From: Gammaproteobacteria bacterium
GTDB lineage: Bacteria > Pseudomonadota > Gammaproteobacteria > Pseudomonadales > Azotimanducaceae
Assembly (NCBI GenBank): GCA_009841615.1
Contig: VXLL01000016.1
Location: forward strand, 1-48,063
Reading direction: 5' to 3'
Length of the DNA: 48,063 bases
The position numbers and the translations under genes were made by a program. The notes below the pieces were generated by a model, which was not told the DNA's origin, did not search any database, and was given only the letters and a program-made list of their open reading frames with translations. Below are positions 1 through 8,123 of the stretch, piece after piece; the first letter of the stretch is position 1, and each line of letters opens with the position of its first letter.

Positions 1-398
1 GTCTGATCAAGATTCATACCCGCTAACCGAGTACTAATCAACGAGATGAGTTCGGCTATGCTAGACGCTTCTGCCGGGGCATACTTTCGACGAGTAGCCT
101 GATCGAACAAGTTGATCAATCTAGCCTCATCCGCACCCCCAATGAGATCGTAGGCCGCTCGTAAGCGACTGACACCGTTTGAAAAGTTGCTAAAGAGGTC
201 GCCGATGGACGCTGTTTTTAGTAAAAGGGGTATGGCTTGTTGATCAGAAGGTACCGACTCAGATCTAGAATCTGTCGAGTCGGAATCAATGTGTTGTACT
301 GCACCTGATGCTGAGAGACTGACAATCAATACTAACAGCAAGAAAAATACAATAAATCCTGTGCTCCAACGGATCTTACTTGAGCTTAAACGAGCCAA
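1..398 (-). CDS. N-terminal part of a membrane-anchored helical-repeat protein, cut by the window edge
   Basis: Reading the minus strand from a TTG at 398 gives 132 codons without a stop to the window edge. The TTG is preceded by a strong ribosome binding site (GAGGAGAG at about 406-413). The product begins MARLSSSKIRW, then one hydrophobic segment (about residues 14-31), then a Ser/Asp-rich linker and helical sequence. A stretch with ARLINLFDQ and later LISTRLAGM lines up with the same part of the two 600-residue proteins at 26.4-30.0 kb (SLAELFEH...IYRLAEL). I infer a third member of that family: short cytoplasmic tail, one membrane anchor, periplasmic repeat domain. Function is unknown and the C-terminus is outside the window. 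The similarity was judged by eye, so kinship is likely rather than certain. Confidence 0.6.
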   Translation of the reverse strand, partial: MARLSSSKIRWSTGFIVFFLLLVLIVSLSASGAVQHIDSDSTDSRSESVPSDQQAIPLLLKTASIGDLFSNFSNGVSRLRAAYDLIGGADEARLINLFDQATRRKYAPAEASSIAELISLISTRLAGMNLDQ

Positions 399-1137
399 GA
401 TAACTCTCCTCGAGGTGTTCCCTACTCAGTACCTATACCAAGAACGGTCACGTTTCGTAATAGTCCGCTAAAAATTATTTGTGGTGTCCTCGATATTTCT
501 TAGTTAAAGACGCGTTCCAAAGGAATGTCCCTAACTAATGACTCTGTGCTCCTGAGGTTAAATTTCTCTGCAAGAGTAAATTTCGAAATGACTGTGTTCT
601 TGATCGTGATTCGTTTGTAAATTTAGACTCAGTACCATCACATTTAGTTACGAATGACTGGCTAGGACTGTAGGTTTTACGATTCTACAAAATCTTAGAA
701 ACAAATCTAGCTTGAGTTACTTCACGTCAGGAGGAGAGTACAAAATTGAGCAAGATTCTTCAATTCTTACTCTCGACTCAATATCGAACATACGTGGATA
801 CATTCCACAGAATTTCCATATTATGCTCTGCTAAGAATAGACTCGTCGCTGAATGCAATCTATTGGACTTCACTTGTAACAAAATAGCGTGCTTAAACTG
901 CTCGCAAATTTAGACGCTCCTCGAACATCAACTTGAAAGACCACTTAGCTATATTCGTATTGAAAATCTCGACCGACAATTCGGCGAATTTGTGCGAGAA
1001 GTATAGATTACTCACTGATTGACTTGGTAAATCTTTCTGAACGTGTCCCCCGGGGCAATCGAAAAGTTTGAACCGGTAATCTCGATATTATTCGACCCTA
1101 AACCTAATTTCTTCGAATTGAAACAAGCAGAGTATTA
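399..1137. other. 740-bp intergenic region, AT-rich
   Basis: This gap lies between two divergent genes and must hold both their promoters. I could not pick out a convincing -35/-10 pair. The only clear element is a strong Shine-Dalgarno sequence at 729-736 followed by a 55-codon reading frame, listed separately. No RNA gene, repeat or mobile element was recognised. Confidence 0.5.
746..913 (+). CDS. Possible 55-residue cysteine-containing small protein
   Basis: A TTG at 746 lies nine bases after a near-perfect ribosome binding site (AGGAGGAG, 729-736) and opens a 55-codon frame ending with TAG at 911-913. The product starts MSKILQFLLS and carries five cysteines, three of them close together near the end (TCNKIACLNC). 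I recognise no family. The evidence is mainly the strong Shine-Dalgarno sequence in an otherwise empty gap and a sensible start context. The low-complexity surroundings mean it could still be chance. Confidence 0.3.
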   Translation: MSKILQFLLSTQYRTYVDTFHRISILCSAKNRLVAECNLLDFTCNKIACLNCSQI

Positions 1138-2322
1138 GTGAAATTATCCGAGAAAATGCAACGGTTGCATACCGAAACCGCGTTTGAAGTTCTCGCACGC
1201 GCCGAAGTTCTTCGTAGCGAAAATAAACCGGTGATTAACTTGGGTATTGGGCAACCGGATTTCAAAACTCCACCGCACGTGGTTGAGGCCGCGGTGCGAG
1301 CACTGCGCGATGGACACCACGGGTACACTCCGGCACCGGGAATCCTTCCTCTGCGTGAAGCGGTAGTCAATGACATCTTGACGCATCGAGAAGTTAGCGT
1401 CCACCCAGACCAGATTATTGTCGTGCCTGGTGGGAAAGTCGTACTGTTCTTTGCAATCCTCATGTTTGGCGAATCAGGTGCAGAGATTCTGTATCCGAAC
1501 CCCAGTTTTCCTATTTATCAATCGGTTATTGAATTTTCTGGAGCACGCGCGGTTCCTATTCCCCTGCTCGAAAAAAACAATTTCGCGTTTTCTGCTGATG
1601 AAGTCCTGAATATGATCACCGAGAAGACCACGCTGATCATCCTTAACTCACCGGCCAATCCCACTGGTGGTACGGCACCCAAATCTGAAATTGACAAGCT
1701 CGTAGCCGGACTTCGAGAGTTTCCAAATGTAGCAATTTTGAGTGATGAAATCTATTCTCGAATTTGCTACGACCAAGAGCACGTCTCACTGTTAGCGTAC
1801 CCGGCAATTCGAGACAGACTCATCCTACTTGACGGGTGGAGTAAGACGTATGCTATGACAGGTTGGCGTTTAGGCTATTCAGTATGGCCACCAGAGTTAA
1901 TCGAACCTGCACAGCGGCTCGCGATAAATTGCCATTCCTGCGTGAATACACCAGCCCAATTCGGTGCTATAGCTGCCCTTGAGGGATCGCAGGACTTCGT
2001 CACTGAAATGAACCAGGCTTTTCTAATGCGAAGAGATTACTTAGTCAAAGCTCTCAATTCCATTGAGAGTGTCAGCTGTACGTTACCCAACGGTGCTTTC
2101 TACGCGTTCCCTAACATATCGCAACTTGGAAGAACTGCCGAGCAGATACAAAACGATCTACTGAACGACTGCTATGTGGCAACTGTCGCTGGTACTAGCT
2201 TTGGTAAGTATGGTGAGGGTTTCCTGCGGTTTTCTTACGCGGCTTCACTAGACAACCTGAAAGTTGCTGTCGAACGGCTACAGCGGTATTGCAACGAGTC
2301 TGTACTCCGAACGAATAACTAA
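1138..2322 (+). CDS. Pyridoxal-phosphate-dependent aminotransferase, class I/II
   Basis: A 394-residue fold-type I aminotransferase of the aspartate/aromatic aminotransferase-like group, normal in length. Visible landmarks are the substrate-side motif GIGQPDF (about 36-42), NSPANPTGG (about 170-178), the cofactor-contacting SDEIY (about 202-206) and the PLP-binding lysine K236 in GWSKTYAMTGWRLGY. It should transfer an amino group between an amino acid and a 2-oxo acid in the cytoplasm; the substrate cannot be told from sequence. The start is GTG. It is followed after only nine bases by an F420-type oxidoreductase, so the two are probably cotranscribed and may act on the same metabolite. Confidence 0.9.
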   Translation: MKLSEKMQRLHTETAFEVLARAEVLRSENKPVINLGIGQPDFKTPPHVVEAAVRALRDGHHGYTPAPGILPLREAVVNDILTHREVSVHPDQIIVVPGGKVVLFFAILMFGESGAEILYPNPSFPIYQSVIEFSGARAVPIPLLEKNNFAFSADEVLNMITEKTTLIILNSPANPTGGTAPKSEIDKLVAGLREFPNVAILSDEIYSRICYDQEHVSLLAYPAIRDRLILLDGWSKTYAMTGWRLGYSVWPPELIEPAQRLAINCHSCVNTPAQFGAIAALEGSQDFVTEMNQAFLMRRDYLVKALNSIESVSCTLPNGAFYAFPNISQLGRTAEQIQNDLLNDCYVATVAGTSFGKYGEGFLRFSYAASLDNLKVAVERLQRYCNESVLRTNN

Positions 2323-2331
2323 GAGATAGAT

Positions 2332-3195
2332 ATGAAATTTGGCGTGGTGTTTCCACAAACAGAAATTGGTACAAATCCAGATGATATCGCCGCGTTTGCA
2401 ACTGCGGCTGAAGAAATCGGGTACAACCACATCCTAACCTATGACCACGTCTTGGGAGCTGATACGACTAACCGACCGGATTGGAGCGGTGTCTACACCT
2501 CGGATGACATGTTCCACGAACCCTTCGTGTTGTTTAGTTACCTCGCTGCGATTTGTAAACGCATCGAATTCGTGACGGGTATTTTGATATTACCGCAAAG
2601 ACAAACTGCCCTCGTCGCGAAACAAGCTGCTTGCTTTGACGTAATCAGCCAAGGTCGGTTGCGATTAGGTGTCGGAATAGGTTGGAATGCTGTTGAGTAT
2701 GAAGCGCTAGGAGAGAATTTTCGAAATCGCGGGCGTCGTTCCGCAGAACAAATTGAAGTATTACGTCGTCTCTGGGCAGAACCAATAATCACTTACGAAG
2801 GAAAATGGCACAAGATTACCGAAGCAGGTCTAAATCCGCTCCCGAAAAACCGCAGAATTCCCGTTTGGCTAGGCGGTAGCGCGCCGCAAGTAATTAATCG
2901 AGTCGCCAAGCTTGGGGACGGTTGGTTTCCGTATTACAACCCAGATATTGAAACTCAGATTCAAGAGATGAAGGCCCAAGCACGAACATACGATCGGGAT
3001 CCCAAAACTATAGGAATTGAGTGCGTATTAAGGGCGAACCGATCCAATCAGGATGCGATCGACCAGATTAAGCACTGCAAAGACATCGGAATAACTCATA
3101 CGTCGGTAGTCACCATGAGTCGAGGCTTTGACACAGTACAGGAACACATCGATTCGATCTCTCGGTACATGAACGAGATCATCCAGGCGACCTGA
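2332..3195 (+). CDS. LLM-class F420-dependent (luciferase-like) oxidoreductase
   Basis: A 287-residue TIM-barrel protein of the bacterial luciferase-like superfamily. It opens with MKFGVVFPQTEIG, then YDHVLGAD (about 37-44), GILILPQRQTALVAKQ, and RLRLGVGIGWNAVEYEALG (about 109-127), all typical of the group annotated as F420-dependent probable oxidoreductases. Such enzymes use deazaflavin F420 or FMN to reduce or oxidise small organic substrates. Cofactor and substrate are not fixed by the sequence. It follows the aminotransferase by nine bases, which suggests one operon. No F420 biosynthesis genes are in this window. Confidence 0.85.
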   Translation: MKFGVVFPQTEIGTNPDDIAAFATAAEEIGYNHILTYDHVLGADTTNRPDWSGVYTSDDMFHEPFVLFSYLAAICKRIEFVTGILILPQRQTALVAKQAACFDVISQGRLRLGVGIGWNAVEYEALGENFRNRGRRSAEQIEVLRRLWAEPIITYEGKWHKITEAGLNPLPKNRRIPVWLGGSAPQVINRVAKLGDGWFPYYNPDIETQIQEMKAQARTYDRDPKTIGIECVLRANRSNQDAIDQIKHCKDIGITHTSVVTMSRGFDTVQEHIDSISRYMNEIIQAT

Positions 3196-3275
3196 AAGTA
3201 CTATTTATAGGGTCTGGCGAACGACCGCTACCCGTACAATAAAATTGTGCCTTTATAGGCGGCCAAAGCATAGTC

Positions 3276-3305
3276 TTGACTAACGCGTCTATTTTCGCCT
3301 ACTTA
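3276..3305 (+). promoter_or_regulatory. Possible sigma70 promoter for the rhodanese gene and importer
   Basis: TTGACT (3276-3281) and TACTTA (3300-3305) are separated by 18 bases and lie just upstream of the rhodanese start at 3329. The -35 box is good and the -10 box is weak. It sits in the 133-bp gap where a promoter for the downstream genes is expected. Confidence 0.3.
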
Positions 3306-3328
3306 ACACAAACGAAACAGAGTGAAAC

Positions 3329-3754
3329 ATGTCAATCAAGCCAATCTTCGATACGATAAAAGAAATTAAGCAAGACATTGAAAACTTGAGCTGCGAGGAA
3401 CTCGCCCAGGAAATGGGAAGCGATAACAAGCCGCTGCTCGTGGATATTCGCGAAATGCAAGAACGTGTTGATTCCGGTGCTATACCAGACTCTGTCCATG
3501 CACCAAGGGGTATGTTGGAATTTTGGGCGGACCCTTCTAGCCCCTACCACAGAAAATATTTCAAGGAAGATAAGCGAATCGTACTATACTGTGCAGGAGG
3601 TGCTCGGTCAGCTTTAGCTGTCAAAGCGATGCAGGACATGGGTTTTTCTGATGTAGTGCATCTGAATCCTGGTTTTGTTGGTTGGGCTAAGGAGAAACGT
3701 CCTGTTGAAGAAACCGCAAGCAAATCACGTTGGATTCGGAAAATTCTTAAATAA
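3329..3754 (+). CDS. Rhodanese-domain sulfurtransferase-like protein
   Basis: A single-domain rhodanese of 141 residues. The active-site loop CAGGARS places the catalytic cysteine at about residue 88. The preceding strand IVLYC and the earlier motif LLVDIRE (about 36-42) are typical of the fold, with an HAPRGMLEFW segment around 57-66. Rhodaneses carry a persulfide on this cysteine and hand sulfur to an acceptor, though many single-domain members have unknown partners. There is no signal peptide, so it is probably cytoplasmic. The importer operon begins 33 bp downstream, so they may share a transcript, but no functional link is obvious. Confidence 0.85.
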   Translation: MSIKPIFDTIKEIKQDIENLSCEELAQEMGSDNKPLLVDIREMQERVDSGAIPDSVHAPRGMLEFWADPSSPYHRKYFKEDKRIVLYCAGGARSALAVKAMQDMGFSDVVHLNPGFVGWAKEKRPVEETASKSRWIRKILK

Positions 3755-3787
3755 TCACAAATATAACACTAGTTTCACGTAATAGTC

Positions 3788-4972
3788 TTGCATACTGACG
3801 AAATAGTTCAAATCTCTGATTCGGGTTCGCACCCTCACATTGAGTTTGAACACGTCTATAAGAGCTACGATAACGAAACCCAAGTCGTTTGCGATCTCAA
3901 TCTGAAGATTGAGGAGAACGAATTTCTTACTCTTCTCGGTCCTTCCGGTTCCGGAAAGACCACCTGTTTAATGCTCTTGGCAGGCTTTGAACCGATCAGT
4001 TCGGGCTCGATCAAGATTTTTGGACAACCCATTCAGGATATCCTTCCGCACAAACGGAATATTGGAATGGTTTTTCAGAATTACGCCTTGTTTCCGCATA
4101 TGAGTGTAGGTAAGAATCTTGAATTTCCGTTAGAAGTGCGTGGAGTAAACAAGTCGCAACGTGAGGAACAAGTTCGACGAGCTCTCGAGCTAGTTCAATT
4201 AGGTGGGTTTGAAAATCGGAGACCATCCCAACTGTCTGGCGGCCAACAACAGCGAGTAGCTATCGCCAGAGCGTTAGTGTATGAACCAAGCATCGTGTTA
4301 ATGGATGAACCATTAGGTGCGCTAGACCGTCGCTTAAGGGAAGAAATGCAGTACGAGATTCGGCGTTTGCACCAACAACTGGAAGTCACGATGATCTACG
4401 TTACGCATGACCAACAGGAGGCCATGGTGTTGTCAGACCGTGTTGCCGTTTTTCAAGATGGGCTCGTGCAACAGATCGCGAGCCCTGAGACGCTGTACGA
4501 GGAACCTGGACGTGTCTTTGTTTCATCCTTCATTGGAGACAATAATGTACTTTTCGGTGTGGTCAAAGAGATCGAAGACAACGAAATCTGCCATGTCGAT
4601 TTAGACGGGGACAATCGAGTCCAAGCCCTTGCGGTAACTCATCACAATCCTGGCGACGAAGTGTGGCTAACGATTCGACCTGAACGAGTTAGTATTCGAC
4701 CTGAGAAGGATGTGTACACCAATGACTTTCTAGCCAGCGTCAATGATGTGGTTTTTATGGGAGATCACTTACGCTTGAATGTAACCACGTGTGGAATTCG
4801 CGATTTTATTATCAAGATTCCCAACATCGTTGGGCACGGCGGTGTGTTGCCTGGGGACGAAATTCGCATTGGTTGGGCAGCGCTCGATTGCCGCGCGATA
4901 GCACGAGAACCCGAAATAGTAATTCAGAACAAAAAGGAGATTCAACAAAATGAAGAAAAATTTATTAGTTAG
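3788..4972 (+). CDS. ABC transporter ATP-binding protein, spermidine/putrescine (PotA) type
   Basis: A 394-residue importer ATPase, with TTG as the likely start. It shows Walker A GPSGSGKT (about 51-58), the Q-loop region VFQNYALFPHMSVGKNLEF, the signature LSGGQQQRVAIARAL with Walker B IVLMDEPLGALD (about 148-181), and the switch-histidine segment TMIYVTHDQQEAMVL. A C-terminal TOBE-like regulatory domain covers about residues 285-375. This layout is the CUT1/PotA class, which powers uptake of polyamines or similar cations. Its last 23 bases overlap the start of the binding-protein gene, which implies translational coupling. Together with the next three genes it forms a complete importer. Confidence 0.9.
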   Translation: MHTDEIVQISDSGSHPHIEFEHVYKSYDNETQVVCDLNLKIEENEFLTLLGPSGSGKTTCLMLLAGFEPISSGSIKIFGQPIQDILPHKRNIGMVFQNYALFPHMSVGKNLEFPLEVRGVNKSQREEQVRRALELVQLGGFENRRPSQLSGGQQQRVAIARALVYEPSIVLMDEPLGALDRRLREEMQYEIRRLHQQLEVTMIYVTHDQQEAMVLSDRVAVFQDGLVQQIASPETLYEEPGRVFVSSFIGDNNVLFGVVKEIEDNEICHVDLDGDNRVQALAVTHHNPGDEVWLTIRPERVSIRPEKDVYTNDFLASVNDVVFMGDHLRLNVTTCGIRDFIIKIPNIVGHGGVLPGDEIRIGWAALDCRAIAREPEIVIQNKKEIQQNEEKFIS

Positions 4973-6032
4973 CTTTGCCTTCCTGTTTGTGTTCGTCTCA
5001 GCAAACGTATGGGCTGAGGGAGAACTCACAATCGTTTCTTGGGGAGGTTCTTACGCGAAGGCAAGTATCGACGGGATCTTTAAACCCTTCGAAGAAGAAA
5101 CCGGGATCAAGGTGATTGTTGAAGACTATAACGGCGGCTTAGCGCAAATCCGAGCACAAGTCGAAACAGGAAACGTTCATTGGGATGTCGTTGATGTCGA
5201 ATCGCAAGACGACCTCATTGCTTGTGATGAGGGGTTGCTGGAATACCTAGACGACCTTGAATTACCTGATGCACCGGATGGGACGCCGGCAGAGGAAGAC
5301 TTTTTTGAGGATGCAAACGCTGACTGTAGTATCGGAAACATCGTGTGGGCTACGGTCATCGCATACAACTCGACAGGATTTGAAAGCGACCCACCATCAA
5401 CCATGCATGACTTTTTCGACTTGGAAAAGTATCCCGGAAAGCGCGGCATGCGGAACACCCCTGAGGTAAATCTCGAGTTTGCTCTCATCGCCGATGGCGT
5501 ACCACCAGAACAGGTTTACGAAACCCTGTCGACTGACGAAGGAATTGATCGCGCCTTCAGCAAATTGGATTCCATTAAGGACTCGATTGTGTTTTGGGTA
5601 GCAGGCGCGCAACCACCGCAACTGCTAGCAGATAAAGAAGTGGCAATGACTACAGCTTACAACGGGCGGATTTTCAATGCAATCAACTTAGAAAAACAAC
5701 CGTTTGTCATTGTCTGGGACGGGCATGTACGCGACTACGGACAGTGGGTGATTGTGGCCGGTGCTCCAAATTTAGAAAACGCGAAGAAGTTCCTTCAATA
5801 CGCTGCACGAAGCACATCGATGGCTGGGGTTTCAAATCGAATATCTTACGGTCCGTTAAGACATTCAGCTTGGGAATTGGTTGACAAACATGTCGAAACC
5901 AATATTGAGATGAGACCACACATGCCAACCGACCCAGAAAACTCTAAGAATTTTCTTGTTAACGACCCAGAGTGGTGGGCGGAGCACAGAGACGATCTCT
6001 TTGAACGCTTTACTGCTTGGGTAGCACGCTAA
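4950..6032 (+). CDS. Periplasmic substrate-binding protein of the polyamine-type ABC importer
   Basis: A 360-residue exported binding protein. The start ATG at 4950 follows a good ribosome binding site (AAGGAG, about ten bases upstream) inside the end of the ATPase gene. The N-terminus is a signal peptide (MKKNLLVSFAFLFVFVSANVWA, cleavage probably after VWA), followed by ELTIVSWGGSYAKA, the usual opening of the PotD/SBP_bac_8-like family. Further family features are a VDVES segment near residue 77 and an aromatic-rich C-terminal half. It captures the ligand in the periplasm and delivers it to the two permeases. The ligand is probably a polyamine or another small cationic or amino-acid-like compound, but this is inferred from family only. 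Confidence 0.9.
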   Translation: MKKNLLVSFAFLFVFVSANVWAEGELTIVSWGGSYAKASIDGIFKPFEEETGIKVIVEDYNGGLAQIRAQVETGNVHWDVVDVESQDDLIACDEGLLEYLDDLELPDAPDGTPAEEDFFEDANADCSIGNIVWATVIAYNSTGFESDPPSTMHDFFDLEKYPGKRGMRNTPEVNLEFALIADGVPPEQVYETLSTDEGIDRAFSKLDSIKDSIVFWVAGAQPPQLLADKEVAMTTAYNGRIFNAINLEKQPFVIVWDGHVRDYGQWVIVAGAPNLENAKKFLQYAARSTSMAGVSNRISYGPLRHSAWELVDKHVETNIEMRPHMPTDPENSKNFLVNDPEWWAEHRDDLFERFTAWVAR

Positions 6033-6088
6033 CACTGTTGTACCGTATTGTTCGCAGAATCCTAGTAGTTAGACGAGCAAGATAACTC

Positions 6089-6922
6089 GTGGAACGCGCG
6101 ATGTGGAATGTTGGCAAGGGAGTTCTGACACTCTTTGTCGTTCTAGGGTTCATCTTTCTGGTCGCGCCTCTGCTCGTCATTATCCCGCTCAGTTTTAACG
6201 CTGAGCCCTACTTTACGTTTACGGAAGGAATGTTGCGACTTGACAGCGAAGCTTATTCGTTACGTTGGTATCGGGCGATATTTGAGAGTGAAGAGTGGTT
6301 GCGGGCGATTCAAAATAGTTTCTTCATCGGGATATGTGCAACCATTGTCGCTACTGTCTTAGGTACACTGGCCGCGCTGGGACTGAATGACCCACGGATG
6401 CCTTTCCGTAGATTTGTCAGCGCACTCATTATCTCGCCGATTGTGACACCCATCATCGTGGTCGCGGTGGGATTGTATTTCTTTTATACGGACATTGGCC
6501 TTGGTCAAACGTATTTAGGAATCATCCTAGCACACGCAATGATTGGTGCTCCATATGTAGTGATCACAGTCTCAGCATCGCTAGCGAATTTTGACTATTC
6601 GCTCATGCGCGCGGCGGCTAGTCTTGGAGCAAGTCCGTGGACGGCGTTTAGACGAGTGCAATTACCGAATATTTCCCGCGGTGTTATCACGGGCGCATTG
6701 TTTGCCTTTATCAACTCGTTTGATGAGGTGGTAATCGTGTATTTCATGGCGGGAGTAGAGCAACGGACTATCCCGCGAGAAATGTGGTCCGGCATCCGGG
6801 AGGAAATTAGCCCCACAATCTTAGCTATTGCAACGCTTCTCATTCTCTTTGTAATACTTGTGCTGATTTCAGTTGAGTTGCTCAAGAGTTTCGGTGAAAA
6901 GCACAAACTCTCTGCAAATTAA
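6089..6922 (+). CDS. ABC importer permease, PotC type
   Basis: A 277-residue inner-membrane permease with about six hydrophobic segments, beginning around residue 10. The coupling motif that contacts the ATPase (EAA loop) is seen as RAAASLGASPWTAFRRVQLP, about residues 172-191. The start used is GTG at 6089; an ATG four codons later (6101) is possible. It follows the binding-protein gene after 56 bp and is followed at once by the second permease. It forms one half of the membrane channel of the importer. Confidence 0.88.
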   Translation: MERAMWNVGKGVLTLFVVLGFIFLVAPLLVIIPLSFNAEPYFTFTEGMLRLDSEAYSLRWYRAIFESEEWLRAIQNSFFIGICATIVATVLGTLAALGLNDPRMPFRRFVSALIISPIVTPIIVVAVGLYFFYTDIGLGQTYLGIILAHAMIGAPYVVITVSASLANFDYSLMRAAASLGASPWTAFRRVQLPNISRGVITGALFAFINSFDEVVIVYFMAGVEQRTIPREMWSGIREEISPTILAIATLLILFVILVLISVELLKSFGEKHKLSAN

Positions 6923-6923
6923 T

Positions 6924-8123
6924 ATGTTGGCGCGACACGACAGAAATAGCAGATTTCGTCCCATCAGTTTAGCACTTCCTCTGGTTGCGTTTATTGTCAT
7001 AACGTTTCTAATGCCCCTTGGAAACATGATCAAAGAGAGTTTCTACGATGCCGAAGTTGCAGACGCATTACCGCGGACTATACGACTATTGAATGACTGG
7101 GACGGAGTTGAGCTACCTGCTGAAGAGGTCTACCGCGCCATAGCAACAGAAATTGTCGTTCTTCAGGAAAATCGTACGATTGGAAGGATTGGAATTCGAG
7201 TTAATCGTGTAGTTTCTGGCACCCGGAGTGTATGGGGCAAAACCGCTAGACGGATCAAGGGGATTGAGACCGATGATATGATTACAGCCATGGTCGGAAT
7301 CGATGAGCGTTGGAGCGATCTCGCACTTTGGCAAGGGATCAAGAAAGCTGGACAAAGATACTCAGCTAAGAACTACCTTCACGCCGTTGACCTTACTAGG
7401 GGTGATGATGGTGCGATCGTTCGAGTCGATGAAAAGCAACGAGTGTATAACACTTTGTACAGGCGAACGCTGTATGTCGCCACTGCAGTGACATTACTCT
7501 GTCTGGTGATTGGGTACCCGATCGCATATGCGATCGCACATACACCTCCGATTCTGTCAAAAATTCTGTTGCTTTGCGTTTTAGTGCCATTTTGGACATC
7601 TCTGTTAGCTCGAGCTACATCTTGGCTGGTATTGTTGCAGTCGCAAGGCGTAGTGAACGATTTATTGGTTTGGTTCGGCATTGTGCCGGATGATGGTCGG
7701 CTTTCGTTAATCCGCAACATGACGGGTACTCTGATCGCGATGACCCAAAATTTGCTACCTTTCGTGGTCTTACCGACCTATGCAGTGCTTAGTTCGATTC
7801 CTCCAACTTATATGCGCGCCGCGGCCTCCTTAGGCGCGAATCCTGTACAAGCTTTTGTTCGTGTGTATTGGCCACAGTCTCTACCGGGAGCCGCTTCGGG
7901 CTGCCTTCTGGTCTTCATTCTCTCAATTGGGTTTTTCATCACGCCAGCAATTGTGGGTGGCACTGACGGGCAGTTGATTTCTAACATGATAGACTACCAA
8001 ATTAACAGAGCGAACAACTGGGGATTAGGTGCGGCGATTTCGGTAATCGTGTTGTTGAGCGTATTGATCTTGTACGTAGTATTTGACCGATGGGTCGGCG
8101 TTGATAGGCTAAAACTGTCTTAA
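6924..8123 (+). CDS. ABC importer permease, PotB type, with a large extracytoplasmic loop
   Basis: A permease of 400 residues from ATG at 6924, one base after the stop of the previous gene, which suggests translational coupling. A TTG at 6873 in the same frame is less likely. One membrane helix lies near the N-terminus (about 17-37). Then comes a hydrophilic stretch of roughly 140 residues, then five more helices and the EAA loop MRAAASLGANPVQAFVRVYWPQ. PotB proteins are usually about 285 residues, so the extra domain between helices 1 and 2 is notable and should face the periplasm. Longer permeases of this kind are known in some proteobacterial polyamine-type importers. The stop overlaps the end of the opposing gene by four bases. 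Confidence 0.87.
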   Translation: MLARHDRNSRFRPISLALPLVAFIVITFLMPLGNMIKESFYDAEVADALPRTIRLLNDWDGVELPAEEVYRAIATEIVVLQENRTIGRIGIRVNRVVSGTRSVWGKTARRIKGIETDDMITAMVGIDERWSDLALWQGIKKAGQRYSAKNYLHAVDLTRGDDGAIVRVDEKQRVYNTLYRRTLYVATAVTLLCLVIGYPIAYAIAHTPPILSKILLLCVLVPFWTSLLARATSWLVLLQSQGVVNDLLVWFGIVPDDGRLSLIRNMTGTLIAMTQNLLPFVVLPTYAVLSSIPPTYMRAAASLGANPVQAFVRVYWPQSLPGAASGCLLVFILSIGFFITPAIVGGTDGQLISNMIDYQINRANNWGLGAAISVIVLLSVLILYVVFDRWVGVDRLKLS

